Below, piece by piece: positions 1 through 10,157 of a stretch of 64,000 bases of DNA. Location: positions 434,001 through 498,000 of the forward strand of contig CAVQMN010000008.1 of assembly GCA_963713625.1 (NCBI GenBank), written 5' to 3'. The first letter of the stretch is position 1. Every line of letters starts with the position of its first letter. The notes beneath the pieces are model-generated. The model saw nothing but the letters and a program-made list of their open reading frames with translations. It ran no database searches and was not told where the DNA came from. This DNA is from Bog-756 sp963713625. GTDB lineage: Bacteria > Actinomycetota > Acidimicrobiia > Acidimicrobiales > RAAP-2. The translations under genes and the position numbers were made by a program.

Positions 1-703
1 TTTCGGCCAGCAGCACCAGCAGCACGATGAACAGCAGCGACATCCGCACGGGTAGTTGCGCGCTCGATTCGAGGTTGCGGTTGAGGAGGGAGACCAACCG
101 GGGCGGTTGGGTTCTGGCCGCGAACAGGACGGTGATCACCGCCACGGCGATGAACGCGGCCAGCAACAAGGAGGTGAGCAGGGGTTCCTTCTTGGTGAGC
201 AGCAGCGCGACGGCCACGATCGGCCCGAATTCTCCGACGGTACCGATGGCCGAGATGATGGCCCCGAACTTCGTGGACATCACGCCCGCATCCCGCAACA
301 TCGGGACCAGGGTGCCGAGGGCCGTGGTGGTCACGGCCAAACCGACCACGACGGTGTCGCGGGCCAGGCCCGCCGAGACCAGCGCGAAGGCGGCGCCGAG
401 GCCGATCACCAGCGACACCCCCCACCCGGCGGTGGCCAGTTTGAGGGGCGTGCCCCGGATTTTGTCGATGTCGAGCTCGTAGCCGGCCAGGAAGATCAAG
501 AAGGTCAAGCCGAGATCCGACAGTCCGGTGACCACGCTGTCCAGGTGAGCCAGATTGAAGACGTAGGGGCCGATCAGGATGCCCAGGCCGATCTGAATGA
601 CGATCTCGGGGATGGCCAGACGACCTGACAGCTCCGAGAGGATCGGGGCCAACACCGCGGCCAGGGCGATGAGCACCAGCGTGCCGACGGCGGCAGAAGT
701 CAT
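1..703 (-). CDS. Cation:proton antiporter, CPA2/Kef-like membrane domain (partial)
   Basis: The reading frame runs from an ATG at 703 off the left edge, so only the first 234 residues are present. They are almost entirely hydrophobic, with about seven predicted membrane helices. Typical CPA2 exchanger segments are visible: an N-terminal helix followed by RLAIPEIVIQIGLGILIGP, then a GLTFLIFLAGYELD segment. This family exchanges Na+ or K+ for H+ across the cytoplasmic membrane. The purine-rich GGAAGG touches the ATG with almost no spacing, so the exact start is uncertain. It is divergent from the deacetylase gene at 812. Any C-terminal regulatory (RCK/TrkA-N) domain lies outside the window, so KefB/C and NapA-like members cannot be told apart. 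Confidence 0.85.
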   Translation of the reverse strand, partial: MTSAAVGTLVLIALAAVLAPILSELSGRLAIPEIVIQIGLGILIGPYVFNLAHLDSVVTGLSDLGLTFLIFLAGYELDIDKIRGTPLKLATAGWGVSLVIGLGAAFALVSAGLARDTVVVGLAVTTTALGTLVPMLRDAGVMSTKFGAIISAIGTVGEFGPIVAVALLLTKKEPLLTSLLLAAFIAVAVITVLFAARTQPPRLVSLLNRNLESSAQLPVRMSLLFIVLLVLLAE

Positions 704-811
704 CCTTCCGCACCCAGTCGCCGTCCGGACATCGTCTTACATTAGGCGTCCACTCCCGTCCGGTCCGGAACCGGTTGGAGTGCGGGCGGCGGGTGGGGCA
801 GACTCGTCGGG

Positions 812-1822
<1,011 letters not shown>

Positions 1823-1841
1823 CCCGGTCATACCCTCGGCC

Positions 1842-3701
1842 TCACCAGGTATCGATACAGCTCCGCTTCTTGCCGCTCCGTGCGGCCGGCGGCGGGGCCG
1901 CCCGCAGCGCCTCGACGATCCTCCGGCGCGAGTCGGCGGGATCGATCACGTCGTCGATCTCGAAGGCGGTGGCCACGTTGAGTGCCCTCCCGTGCCGGTA
2001 GGCCCGATCGACCATGTCCTGGAACAGGGCTTCACGTTCGTCCGGATCCACCACTGCATCGAGCTCACGGCGGAAGCCGAGGCGAACGGCTCCCTCGAGC
2101 CCCATCCCACCCAGTTCGCCCGTCGGCCAGGCCACCACGAAGATCGGCGAGCGGAAGCTCCCCCCGGCCATGGCCTGGGCGCCGAGCCCGTACCCTTTGC
2201 GCAGGACGATGGTGAAGTAGGGGACGGTGAGGCTGGCCCCGAGCACGAACAGCCGGCTGAAGTGTCTGACCTGGGCGGTCTGCTCCGCATCGGGTCCCAC
2301 CATGAACCCGGGGGTGTCGCACAGGAACAGGATCGGGATCTCGTGGGCGTCGCAGAGCTGGAGGAACCGGGCCGCCTTGTCCGCCCCGTCCCGGTCGATG
2401 GCCCCGCCGAGATGGGCCGGGTTGTTGGCCACCACGCCGAGCGGACGGCCCTCGACCCTGATCAGGGCCGTGACCATCCCCTGGCCGAATCCGGCCCGGA
2501 GCTCCAGCACCGAACCGGTGTCGGCCAGGACCTCGATGACCCTCGAGATGTCATACACGCGCAAGCGGTTTTCGGGGACACACGTGCGAAGCAGGCGCTG
2601 GTCGGCGCAGGACCACTCTTCGTCCGCTCCTTGGAAGTAGGAGAGGTACTGCCGGGCCGACCGCACGGCACCGGCGTCGTCCTCCGCCACCAGGTCGACC
2701 ACGCCGTTGGCCGTCTGCACCTCGAGGGGTCCGACCTCTTCGGGCCGGTAGGTACCGAGGCCACCACCCTCGATCATCGCCGGACCGCCCATGCCGATCG
2801 AGGCTCCGGTGGTGGCGATGATGACGTCACAACATCCGAGCAGGGCGGCGTTGCCGGCGAAACACCATCCCGAAGCCACACCGACCATGGGGACCAGCCC
2901 GCTCAGTGCTCCGAACCTGGCGAAGGCGGTGGTGTCGAGGCCGGTGATCACCGCATAGTCCGTGTCGCCCGGTCGCCCGCCCCCACCCTCGGCGAACAGG
3001 ACAACGGGAAGCCGCATCCGTTCGATGAGCTCGAAGAGGCGGTCTTTCTTGCGGTGGTTCTGCTGGCCCTGGGTCCCGGCCAACACGGTGTAGTCGTACG
3101 AGAGGACAGCGCACGAAGAACGACGGTCTTCGAAGCGGTCCCCGTTGATACGTCCGACCCCGGCCACCAGGCCGTCGGCCGGGGTCCGGGACTGCAACTC
3201 GGCCTCCGGTCGTCGCCCGCGCTGGGCGGCGATGGCCAACGACCCGTACTCGGTGAAGCTGTCGGGGTCGCACAGATCGGCGATGTTCTCGCGAGCAGTT
3301 CGCCTCCCCCGAGCATGACGACGGGCCACCACCTCGGGGCGTCCACTGTCGAGGACCTGGGCCTGGCGGTCGATGAGCTCGGCCAGTTCGGGACGGATGA
3401 CCCCGAAGTCGGGATCGGTCCGGGTCTCGGTCGGGGAACCGGCAACCAGAGCGATCTCGATGACGGCGAGCGGTGTACCTGCGGCCACCGGAGCTCCTTG
3501 GTCGACGTCCAGCGACACGACCGTGCCCCGTGCCGGTGCCCCGACCACGTGCTCCATCTTCATGGATTCGAGGATCACCACCGGCGAGCCGATGGCCACC
3601 GTGTCCCCGACAGCCGCCGGTGTGCCGACCACCGTCCCCTGGAGCGGGGCCCGGAGCACGATCTTCGAACCGGGAACCGGATGGTCGCCTCCGGTGATCA
3701 C
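1842..3701 (-). CDS. Biotin carrier-carboxyltransferase fusion of an acyl-CoA carboxylase
   Basis: The 619-residue protein starts with a biotinyl domain (residues about 10-75) carrying ESMKMEH, so Lys48 is the predicted biotinylation site. It continues into a carboxyltransferase of two halves (about 110-610) with oxyanion-type glycine motifs (VAGVGRING, GPAMIEGGG, FLCDTPGFMVG). It would transfer carboxyl from biotin to an acyl-CoA such as acetyl-, propionyl- or methylcrotonyl-CoA. A longer frame is open to 3959, but that part overlaps the aldo/keto reductase and is out of family. The GTG at 3701 lies 5 bp beyond the reductase stop and directly precedes the biotinyl domain. No biotin carboxylase domain is present here or nearby, so it must be supplied in trans or this is a remnant of a single-chain carboxylase. 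Confidence 0.85.
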   Translation of the reverse strand: MITGGDHPVPGSKIVLRAPLQGTVVGTPAAVGDTVAIGSPVVILESMKMEHVVGAPARGTVVSLDVDQGAPVAAGTPLAVIEIALVAGSPTETRTDPDFGVIRPELAELIDRQAQVLDSGRPEVVARRHARGRRTARENIADLCDPDSFTEYGSLAIAAQRGRRPEAELQSRTPADGLVAGVGRINGDRFEDRRSSCAVLSYDYTVLAGTQGQQNHRKKDRLFELIERMRLPVVLFAEGGGGRPGDTDYAVITGLDTTAFARFGALSGLVPMVGVASGWCFAGNAALLGCCDVIIATTGASIGMGGPAMIEGGGLGTYRPEEVGPLEVQTANGVVDLVAEDDAGAVRSARQYLSYFQGADEEWSCADQRLLRTCVPENRLRVYDISRVIEVLADTGSVLELRAGFGQGMVTALIRVEGRPLGVVANNPAHLGGAIDRDGADKAARFLQLCDAHEIPILFLCDTPGFMVGPDAEQTAQVRHFSRLFVLGASLTVPYFTIVLRKGYGLGAQAMAGGSFRSPIFVVAWPTGELGGMGLEGAVRLGFRRELDAVVDPDEREALFQDMVDRAYRHGRALNVATAFEIDDVIDPADSRRRIVEALRAAPPPAARSGKKRSCIDTW

Positions 3702-3706
3702 GTCGA

Positions 3707-4567
3707 TCAGGCGGCAGGCATCGGGAAGATGCTGGGCTCGTCTGCGACCGAGGCCACCGCGGCCTCCCGCTGGCCGGCGTCCATCGGCGTGTAGGCCCCG
3801 GCGGCGGCGAGCGCCGTTCGGAGGACGTCCAGGTCCCCGGGAGTACAGAAGGCGTGGACCCCGGGGGTCGACAACGCGAAGCCGACCCCGCGTGCGACCT
3901 CCCCGGCCGCGGTGTACGGCTCGTACCAGGTGGCCGAGCTCCTCGGACGCCCGTCCCAAGGCCTGGCCGCCGCGGCCTTGATGGCCATGACCCCCACGTC
4001 ATGCTGGGCGGCGTGGGCCAGCAGCGCCTCGGCATCCCTCCGGTAGACGGGGTCGGACCACAGCTGCGGGTTGACCGGGAACATCACCGTGTCGAGGTCG
4101 TACCGGCGCAGCGCTTCGAGGTGGGCTGCCGGGGCCGTCAGGTTGTGGCCGGTGATACCCACCCACCGGCACAGACCCTCGTCCCTAGCGGCCATGATCG
4201 CCTCCACGGCGCCGGCCCGTGCGTCCAGCTCCTCCAGATCGGTGACCGCGTGCAGCTGGTAGAGGTCGAAGTGGTCGCACCTGAGCAGACGCAGGGACTC
4301 CTCGAGCTGAGCCCGGACCCCGTCGCCATTGTGCCGGAGCGTCTTGCAGGCCACGAAGAGCCGGTCCCGCACCGAGGGTATCGACGGCCCCAGCAACTCC
4401 TGGGCCCGGCCGTACTGGGGGGCCACGTCGAGATGGTTGACCCCGGCGGCCAGCGCGTCCTCGAACGCCGAGGCCGCGATATCGGGAGCCGAGTCCCAAA
4501 ATGCGGCCCCGCCGAGGATGGCCACTGACGAGCGGTGACCGGTCCGGCCCAATCGTCGCAATTCCAC
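3707..4567 (-). CDS. Aldo/keto reductase
   Basis: This 286-residue TIM-barrel oxidoreductase has the family's catalytic set in order: Asp and Tyr in HLDVAPQYG (about 45-53), Lys in VACKT (about 74) and His in LYQLHAV (about 106). These use NADPH to reduce aldehydes or ketones. The physiological substrate is not predictable. The N-terminal MELRRLGRTG is typical of the family and supports the ATG start. The stop is 5 bp before the start of the biotin-carrier/carboxyltransferase gene, so the two are probably translated from one message. The cytoplasmic enzyme is complete and of normal, slightly short, length. Confidence 0.92.
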   Translation of the reverse strand: MELRRLGRTGHRSSVAILGGAAFWDSAPDIAASAFEDALAAGVNHLDVAPQYGRAQELLGPSIPSVRDRLFVACKTLRHNGDGVRAQLEESLRLLRCDHFDLYQLHAVTDLEELDARAGAVEAIMAARDEGLCRWVGITGHNLTAPAAHLEALRRYDLDTVMFPVNPQLWSDPVYRRDAEALLAHAAQHDVGVMAIKAAAARPWDGRPRSSATWYEPYTAAGEVARGVGFALSTPGVHAFCTPGDLDVLRTALAAAGAYTPMDAGQREAAVASVADEPSIFPMPAA

Positions 4568-4633
4568 GCCTGCACCGTAGTGCGGCGGCTTCGGGCGTGC
4601 GGAGGTGGAGACAGCCGGCTCCGGTCCCGGGCC

Positions 4634-5089
4634 TCAGCCCCCGGCCGCGGCCTTCTTGGCCGCCTCCCACTCCCCCACCATGGCTCCGAATTTCATGGGG
4701 TTGTAGATGTCCTCCTCGTAGGACCAGTGGCCGTCGCCGGCGTATTTGAGGAGGGTGAAGTTGTACTCCTGGTGGACGGAACCGTCACCCGGATCCTTCA
4801 TCCGGTTCCAGACCTGGCAGACCACCCATCCGCGGTCCTCGTCGATGACCGACCACTCGATGGGGAATTCGGGCATGTCCCGGCCCGGGTAGTCCGCCAT
4901 GCACGCGCTGATCCACTCGAGGATGGCCGTCCTCCCATGGAACGTCCCGTAGTGGTGCTCGATATAGGTGGCATCCTCGGTGAACTGTTCGGCCCACGGT
5001 CTCCAGTCCCCGCTCCGGCCGGCCTCGGCCGCTTTGTCCTGGTACTCCTCGAAGGCCCGCTCCAGCTCTGCTCTGCTCCACTGTCCCAT
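4634..5089 (-). CDS. NTF2-like/SnoaL-type small cone-fold protein
   Basis: The 151-residue protein reads as one alpha+beta cone domain. It begins with a helical RAELERAFEEYQDKAAEAG, then W-x-W-x-EQFTEDATYIEHHYGTF, WVVCQVWNRMKD and a final sheet around WSYEEDIYNP. This is the pattern of NTF2-like polyketide-cyclase/isomerase-type proteins in actinomycetes, which are small ligand-binding proteins or enzymes without a conserved catalytic set. The ATG at 5089 is preferred over an upstream GTG (5095) because a GAGGAG lies 8 nt before it. It sits between an LLM oxidoreductase and the aldo/keto reductase on the same strand. The substrate is unknown. Confidence 0.8.
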   Translation of the reverse strand: MGQWSRAELERAFEEYQDKAAEAGRSGDWRPWAEQFTEDATYIEHHYGTFHGRTAILEWISACMADYPGRDMPEFPIEWSVIDEDRGWVVCQVWNRMKDPGDGSVHQEYNFTLLKYAGDGHWSYEEDIYNPMKFGAMVGEWEAAKKAAAGG

Positions 5090-5153
5090 GTTCACGGCTC
5101 CTCGCCGGCCCCCGGTGGGCCGCCGATCAGTGTGGGGCTTGGACCGGCCCCGG

Positions 5154-6182
5154 TCAACACCACGGATGGTTCGACCGTGAGCGGAGGCGCGGGATCACCT
5201 CCGCCCCCAACCGGCCGATCTGGTCTCGGACCTCCGATGGTGACATCCCCGGGAGGTGGATCCTGAGGTTGAGGGCGTCCGCACCCGAAGCGTGCACCAC
5301 CCGGTCGAGCTGCTCGGCCAGGTCGGCGGGATCGTCGGAGGCGACCGTCTGATCGCCGCCGAACCCGGGGCCTGCGCCGGCGTAGCTGTCGTACACCTGG
5401 CGTTGGGCCCCGACCAGATCAGTGCGCACCTCTCCCAGCCAGACGCGGCGGATCAGCACCTTGGCCCCGGTTCCACCGGCACCGTCGTACTCGGCGGTCA
5501 GGCGGGCCAGGCGGTCGGGAGCGGACATCCCTTCCATGAGGATGCCGGCGCCGCACCTGGCCGCCCTTCGTGCCGCCGCCGGCGACACCGCCGCGCTCAG
5601 GACCGGGACCGGGCTCCCGATACACGCCCGCAGGGCGGGGTCACCTTCCAGTTGGCGGAGGTCGCGCCCGTGCACCATGTCGACGAGGCGCGGCAGCTCC
5701 CGTCGGAAGATGTCGACGGCCGACCCGACGGACAGGTCCATGGCTTCGAAGTCCAGCGGGAGGGCGCCGGCCGCAACCCCGATCCCGACCCGACCCGGAT
5801 GGCGGGCGGCCAGCCAGGCCACCTCTTCGGCCACCATCGCCGTGGGCCGCAGCGGAAGCAACAAGGGACAGGCCGCGGCCCACCCGGACCGGCACCCGTC
5901 CAGGATGAAGGCGGCCACCTGGAGGGGGTTGGGCAGATACCCCGGAAACCCCCCGTGATGCTCGCTGGTCATGACGCCGGCGAAACCGGTCTCCACGGCC
6001 AGCCCGGCCTGAGCACAGAGCTCGGCCACCACCTCGGGCGCGGCAAGGTCGTTGTGCGGATAGAGACGCAGTGACACCGACCCCGGGGAGAACGGGGCAG
6101 GGAGGCGCGCCCCCGTCGTGGTCGGGACCGGGGGGACTCCCTCCCGACGACCGGGACTCCCCTCACCGACCGCTCCCGTCAC
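5154..6182 (-). CDS. LLM-class flavin-dependent oxidoreductase
   Basis: The 342-residue protein has a luciferase-like TIM barrel. VMTSEHHGGFPGYLPNP (about 71-87) is the substrate/flavin-facing motif, followed by GRVGIGVAAGALPLDFEAM (phosphate-binding region) and ILMEGM. The family uses reduced FMN or F420; the cofactor cannot be settled from these motifs. The first about 30 residues (Gly/Pro/Arg-rich) are unlike the family, whose first strand here begins near SVSLRLYPHND, so translation may begin further downstream. The gene heads the minus-strand cluster and is divergent from the transglutaminase-like gene at 6287. Confidence 0.85.
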   Translation of the reverse strand: MTGAVGEGSPGRREGVPPVPTTTGARLPAPFSPGSVSLRLYPHNDLAAPEVVAELCAQAGLAVETGFAGVMTSEHHGGFPGYLPNPLQVAAFILDGCRSGWAAACPLLLPLRPTAMVAEEVAWLAARHPGRVGIGVAAGALPLDFEAMDLSVGSAVDIFRRELPRLVDMVHGRDLRQLEGDPALRACIGSPVPVLSAAVSPAAARRAARCGAGILMEGMSAPDRLARLTAEYDGAGGTGAKVLIRRVWLGEVRTDLVGAQRQVYDSYAGAGPGFGGDQTVASDDPADLAEQLDRVVHASGADALNLRIHLPGMSPSEVRDQIGRLGAEVIPRLRSRSNHPWC

Positions 6183-6286
6183 GGGACGACCCTACGGCAC
6201 CGGGCTGCCCGGGGGCATCCGATGAAGGACCTCCGCCGGAGACGAACCGGGTCGTGGCACCCGACCCAGGTATGGGACAGTGAGTG

Positions 6287-7219
6287 ATGAACGAGTTGGC
6301 CGCCCCACCTGGAGGATCCTCGCCGGCGTCCGTCGACCGGACGTGGGTCGTCTCGGCCGATCTCGGATTCGAGGTGGCCGAACCGAGCGAGGTGGTCCTC
6401 CAGATCATGGCGTCGGCGTCTGCGGGTCGTGTCCTCGCCGAGCGGTTCGAGATCAGGGTGGACGGAGTGCCGGCTCCCGCGCCGGTCGAGCTGGCCGGGA
6501 CCCACGGGGCCAGAGTGCAGGTCTTCCACTCCCCTCCCGGGTCGATGACGGTCAGCTACCGGTCCGAGCTCGAACCCTCCTCCACGGCGACAGGAGCGGC
6601 TGGCACCCCGACCCACCCGGCCGGCCACGACGGAGGCGGCCGCGGCCAGCCCCCACCGCGTCGGCCCGACGCCGACCTGCTGCGCCTGATCTACCTTCGC
6701 CCGAGCCGCTACTGCCCGTCGGATCACCTGGTCGGGTTCGCGGTGGCCGAGTTCGGGACGACCTCGACGGTTCGCCACCGGGTCGAGGCGGTGGCCGACT
6801 GGATCCGGGGGAGGGTCGGCTATGTGGCCGGCTCGAGCTCGGTGCACGACTCCGCGGAAGACACGCTGCTCACCGGGATGGGGACCTGCCGTGACTTCGC
6901 CCACCTCGGAGTGGCGCTCTGCCGGGCCATCGGCATACCGGCGCGTTTCGCCGCTGTCTATGCCCCTGGGCTCTCCCCCATGGATTTCCATGCCGTGTTC
7001 GAAGCGCAGGGCCAGGACGGCCGCTGGTACGCGCACGACGCCACCGATCTGGCACCACGCCAGTCCATGGTGCGTATCGTCACCGGACGCGACGCCGCCG
7101 ACGCCGCCTTCGCCTCCGTCAACCGCGGCATCGCCACCCTCGGCCATGTCGCGGTCTCGGCCACCACTGCCGGGGAACTCCCGGCCGACGATCCGTCCCT
7201 CGGGGTCGTGTTGCCCTGA
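6287..7219 (+). CDS. Transglutaminase-like cysteine protease-fold protein
   Basis: The 310-residue cytoplasmic protein (no signal peptide) has an N-terminal beta region like the transglutaminase N domain. A Pro/Gly-rich linker (about 105-130) leads to the transglutaminase core. The catalytic triad is visible as Cys in GTCRDFAH (about 204), His in DFHAVF (about 238) and Asp in HDATDLAP (about 255). Such bacterial proteins are peptidases or amidases more often than crosslinking enzymes. Overlapping GTG (6284) and ATG (6287) starts are both possible; ATG is preferred. It is monocistronic, with the next gene 144 bp away. The physiological substrate is unknown. Confidence 0.88.
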   Translation: MNELAAPPGGSSPASVDRTWVVSADLGFEVAEPSEVVLQIMASASAGRVLAERFEIRVDGVPAPAPVELAGTHGARVQVFHSPPGSMTVSYRSELEPSSTATGAAGTPTHPAGHDGGGRGQPPPRRPDADLLRLIYLRPSRYCPSDHLVGFAVAEFGTTSTVRHRVEAVADWIRGRVGYVAGSSSVHDSAEDTLLTGMGTCRDFAHLGVALCRAIGIPARFAAVYAPGLSPMDFHAVFEAQGQDGRWYAHDATDLAPRQSMVRIVTGRDAADAAFASVNRGIATLGHVAVSATTAGELPADDPSLGVVLP

Positions 7220-7362
7220 TCCGTCCACCCGAGGTGACCACCAACGGGTGACGCCGACCGGCAAGGACGGGACCGTGGACGAGGGGGCTCGGCTGGTGCG
7301 GACTCCGGCTCAGGTTGTGTACCTTCTGGCCATGGCCGTATCCATCGGGGGTGAGTCAGCCC

Positions 7363-8580
7363 ATGGCTGAACGGGACAGGGTGCAGGTCCGGCCCGATGG
7401 GGCGGGCGAGGCCAACGAACCGGCCATCCGGATTCTCCTCATCGAGGACGACGCCGGCGATGCCCTGCTGGTGCAGGAGATGCTGGCCCAGTCGGGGGCG
7501 GCCTTCTCGTACACCTGGGAGTCCGACCTGGCCGGTGGGCTCGGGGCCCTGGACGCCGGGGCCGACTGCATCCTGGTCGACCTCGGTCTGCCGGACAGCC
7601 GGGATCTCGAGGTCGTGGACGCGGTGCTGGCCCGCGATCCCGGTGCGGCCGTGATCGTGCTGACCGGTTTCGACGACCGTTCGGCCGGGGCGAGGGCGGT
7701 GGCCGCCGGCGCACAGGACTATCTGGTCAAAGGCGGTGTGGACCACGAGACACTGATCCGGTCCATCCGCTACGCCATCGCCCGGCGGAACAGCGAGGAA
7801 TCCTTCCGCCAGCTCAGTGAGGCCCAGATCCTGCGGGCCGAGAACTCACGGCTCGAGCGGGGCCTGATCGCCCAGCCCATGGTCGACAATCCCGGTCTGC
7901 GCTGGTCCACCCGCTACGAGGCCGGTGGACGCCGGGCTCTCCTCGGTGGCGATTTCTTCGACGCCATCGAAATGGAGGACGGCACCATCCGCATCGTGGT
8001 CGGCGATGTCTGCGGTCACGGACCCGACGAAGCCGCGCTGGGTGTCGCCCTCCGCATCGCCTGGCGTGCCCTCGTCCTGGCCCACCAGCCTCCCGAGAGC
8101 ACCATCCTGGCCGTCCAGCGGGTGCTCGAAGCGGAACGGAACTCCGAGGAGATCTTCGCCACCCTGTGTGATATCGAACTGCATCCGGGATTGCGAACGG
8201 CCCAGATACGCCTGGCCGGTCACCCGAACCCACTGCTGCTGGCCGGGTCGGAGGCTGTCGAGGTGCCCGCCGACCCGAGTGGACCGGTCCTCGGCGTCTT
8301 CGAGGAGGCCAAATGGCCACCGACCTGTGTCGACCTCCCCGACGACTGGACCCTGCTGGTCTTCACCGACGGCATCATCGAGGGCCGCGACGGCCCAGGT
8401 GGCGGCCGATTCGAGTCCGCCGGCATCGCCCGGGTGGCCGCCCAGAGCTCCGGCGGGGTCAGCGATCTCGGCGAGTTGGCCGACACGCTCATCGCCGCGG
8501 CCGAACTGGCCAACGGTGAGCCCCTCCACGACGATGTCGCCCTCGTCATCCTCTCCGCCTCGACCCGCTGGCATCGGTGA
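7363..8580 (+). CDS. Response regulator-PP2C phosphatase (RsbU-type), REC-SpoIIE domains
   Basis: The 405-residue protein has a receiver domain (about 22-140) with acidic pair Asp29-Asp30, phospho-acceptor Asp73 (ILVDLGLPD) and Lys123 (YLVKGG). A PP2C-type serine phosphatase domain (about 175-400) carries metal ligands in GGDFFDAIE (195-203), GDVCGHGPDEA (214-224) and a C-terminal DDVALVIL. Such proteins dephosphorylate the anti-anti-sigma factor RsbV when their receiver is phosphorylated, freeing the general-stress sigma factor. The ATG at 7363 is used; a longer frame to 7315 has a Trp/Pro-rich start unlike the family. It overlaps the histidine kinase by 4 bp. The convergent neighbour is rsbV-rsbW-sigB, the obvious target pathway. 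Confidence 0.93.
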   Translation: MAERDRVQVRPDGAGEANEPAIRILLIEDDAGDALLVQEMLAQSGAAFSYTWESDLAGGLGALDAGADCILVDLGLPDSRDLEVVDAVLARDPGAAVIVLTGFDDRSAGARAVAAGAQDYLVKGGVDHETLIRSIRYAIARRNSEESFRQLSEAQILRAENSRLERGLIAQPMVDNPGLRWSTRYEAGGRRALLGGDFFDAIEMEDGTIRIVVGDVCGHGPDEAALGVALRIAWRALVLAHQPPESTILAVQRVLEAERNSEEIFATLCDIELHPGLRTAQIRLAGHPNPLLLAGSEAVEVPADPSGPVLGVFEEAKWPPTCVDLPDDWTLLVFTDGIIEGRDGPGGGRFESAGIARVAAQSSGGVSDLGELADTLIAAAELANGEPLHDDVALVILSASTRWHR

Positions 8581-10157
8581 CCGATCTCCCCACCGGATCC
8601 GGCGCCGGCGCCGAACCCGCCGAGCGGTTCCGAAATCAGTCGACCAGCCTCCGGTCCCGACTGACCATCGCCTTCGTCGTCGGCGGCCTGATCATTGCCA
8701 TCGTGGCCGGGACCTGCGCGGTGGCCGTGGTCCACATGGTCAATGCCCGCCATGTCATCCTCGGACAGATCGACCCGGCCAGTCTCGACGCCAACCAGCT
8801 CGAGCTCGGCTACGTGGACCAGGAGTCGGGCGTCCGCGGCTACCTCCTCTCGGGCGCGAACCCCTTCCTCCAGCCCTACTCGGCCGGGGTCGCCGAACAG
8901 CGGTCCGCCGACCGGGACCTCTCCACCCGGCTGTCAGGGCAACCCCATCTGGCGAGCCTGCTGGCGGCGGCGGAACGCAGTGGGTCGGAGTGGCAGAAGC
9001 AGTACGCCATTCCGGTCATCGCCGCCGTCCGCTCACACAACTCGGCCTTCATCACCAAGCACTCGCTCGACCGGGGCAAACAGTTCTTTGACCAACTACG
9101 AGCCCAGTTCTCCACCCTCGACAGTGCGCTGAGTGCCAGCCGCCACTCGTCCGGAAACGCGCTGAAATCGGCCACCACGGACCTGATCATCGCCCTGTCC
9201 ATCGGCGCCGCCATCATCCTGGTGGCGGGGGTCGCCCTCGAACGCGCCCTCCGACTGTGGGTGACCGAACCGCTCTTCCGGTTGGGCTCCGACGCGCGGG
9301 AGGTGGCATCCGGCGATCTCACCCACCCCATCGGGGTGTCCGGACCACCGGAGGTGACCCACCTGGCCCTGGATGTCGAAGCCATGCGCCGCCGGATTGT
9401 CAGCGACCTGGAGGATGTCGCCCGGGCCCACGCCGAGTTGGACCGCCGGAACGAGGACCTGGCCCGATCCAATGTCGAGCTCGAGCAGTTCGCCTATGTG
9501 GCCTCCCACGACCTCCAGGAACCGCTGCGCAAGGTGACCAGCTTCGCCCAGCTCCTGCAACAGCGCTACGGCGGTCAGCTCGACGAACGGGCCGACCAGT
9601 ACATCGACTTCGCCGTGGACGGGGCCAAGCGTATGCAAGCCCTGATCAACGACCTGCTCACCTTTTCGCGGGTGGGGCGGACCACCGAAGGATTCGTCGA
9701 TGTGGACCTCAACGCCCAGGTTTCGTCGGCCCGGTCCGATCTGGAGGCGGCCATTCACGAGTCCGGCGCCCACATCGAGGTGGGTCCCCTCCCGGTCGTC
9801 CTCGGGGATCCCGTGCTCCTGGCCGCGGTCTGGCAGAACCTGATCGGCAACTCGATCAAGTTCAAGGGCGCCCACGAGCCGAAGATCCGGATCGACGCCG
9901 TCCGGCGGGCCGATGACTGGCTCTTCACCGTCACTGACAACGGCATCGGGATCGAACCCCACTTCGCCGACAAGATCTTCGTGATCTTCCAGCGGTTGCA
10001 CAGCCGGGAGGCCTACAGCGGTACCGGCATCGGGTTGGCGCTGTGCAAGAAGATCGTCGAATTCCACGGGGGCACGATCTGGGTCGATACCGATCGGCCC
10101 ACCGGCACTCGCATATGCTTCACCCTGCCGGCGGTACACGAGAGGGGCACGGCATGA
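8577..10157 (+). CDS. CHASE3-HAMP sensor histidine kinase
   Basis: The 526-residue membrane protein has TM1 at about 30-52 and an extracytoplasmic CHASE3 domain (about 55-200, with LGYVDQESGVRGYLLSG). TM2 (about 202-221), HAMP (about 222-275) and a coiled-coil segment follow. HisKA carries phospho-acceptor His311 in ASHDLQEPLRKV, and the HATPase has an N box in NLIGNSIKF, G1 in DNGIGI and G2 in GTGIGLAL. It belongs to the group that resembles phytochrome-type kinases and pairs with Rcp1-like regulators. The GTG start overlaps the upstream stop as GTGA. Its likely phosphotransfer partners are the REC-PP2C protein before it and the single-domain regulator after it. The extracellular cue is unknown. 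Confidence 0.94.
   Translation: MTDLPTGSGAGAEPAERFRNQSTSLRSRLTIAFVVGGLIIAIVAGTCAVAVVHMVNARHVILGQIDPASLDANQLELGYVDQESGVRGYLLSGANPFLQPYSAGVAEQRSADRDLSTRLSGQPHLASLLAAAERSGSEWQKQYAIPVIAAVRSHNSAFITKHSLDRGKQFFDQLRAQFSTLDSALSASRHSSGNALKSATTDLIIALSIGAAIILVAGVALERALRLWVTEPLFRLGSDAREVASGDLTHPIGVSGPPEVTHLALDVEAMRRRIVSDLEDVARAHAELDRRNEDLARSNVELEQFAYVASHDLQEPLRKVTSFAQLLQQRYGGQLDERADQYIDFAVDGAKRMQALINDLLTFSRVGRTTEGFVDVDLNAQVSSARSDLEAAIHESGAHIEVGPLPVVLGDPVLLAAVWQNLIGNSIKFKGAHEPKIRIDAVRRADDWLFTVTDNGIGIEPHFADKIFVIFQRLHSREAYSGTGIGLALCKKIVEFHGGTIWVDTDRPTGTRICFTLPAVHERGTA

Noticed and set aside
1992..3794. Long plus-strand open frame (about 600 codons) opposite the carboxylase
   Set aside because: It is antisense to a clear BCCP-carboxyltransferase gene, and its Gly/His/Arg/Pro-rich sequence has no domain. 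Long shadow frames are expected at this GC content.
3702..3959. N-terminal extension of the carboxyltransferase fusion
   Set aside because: The extra 86 residues overlap the aldo/keto reductase in another frame and are Arg/Gly-rich with no biotin carboxylase motif.
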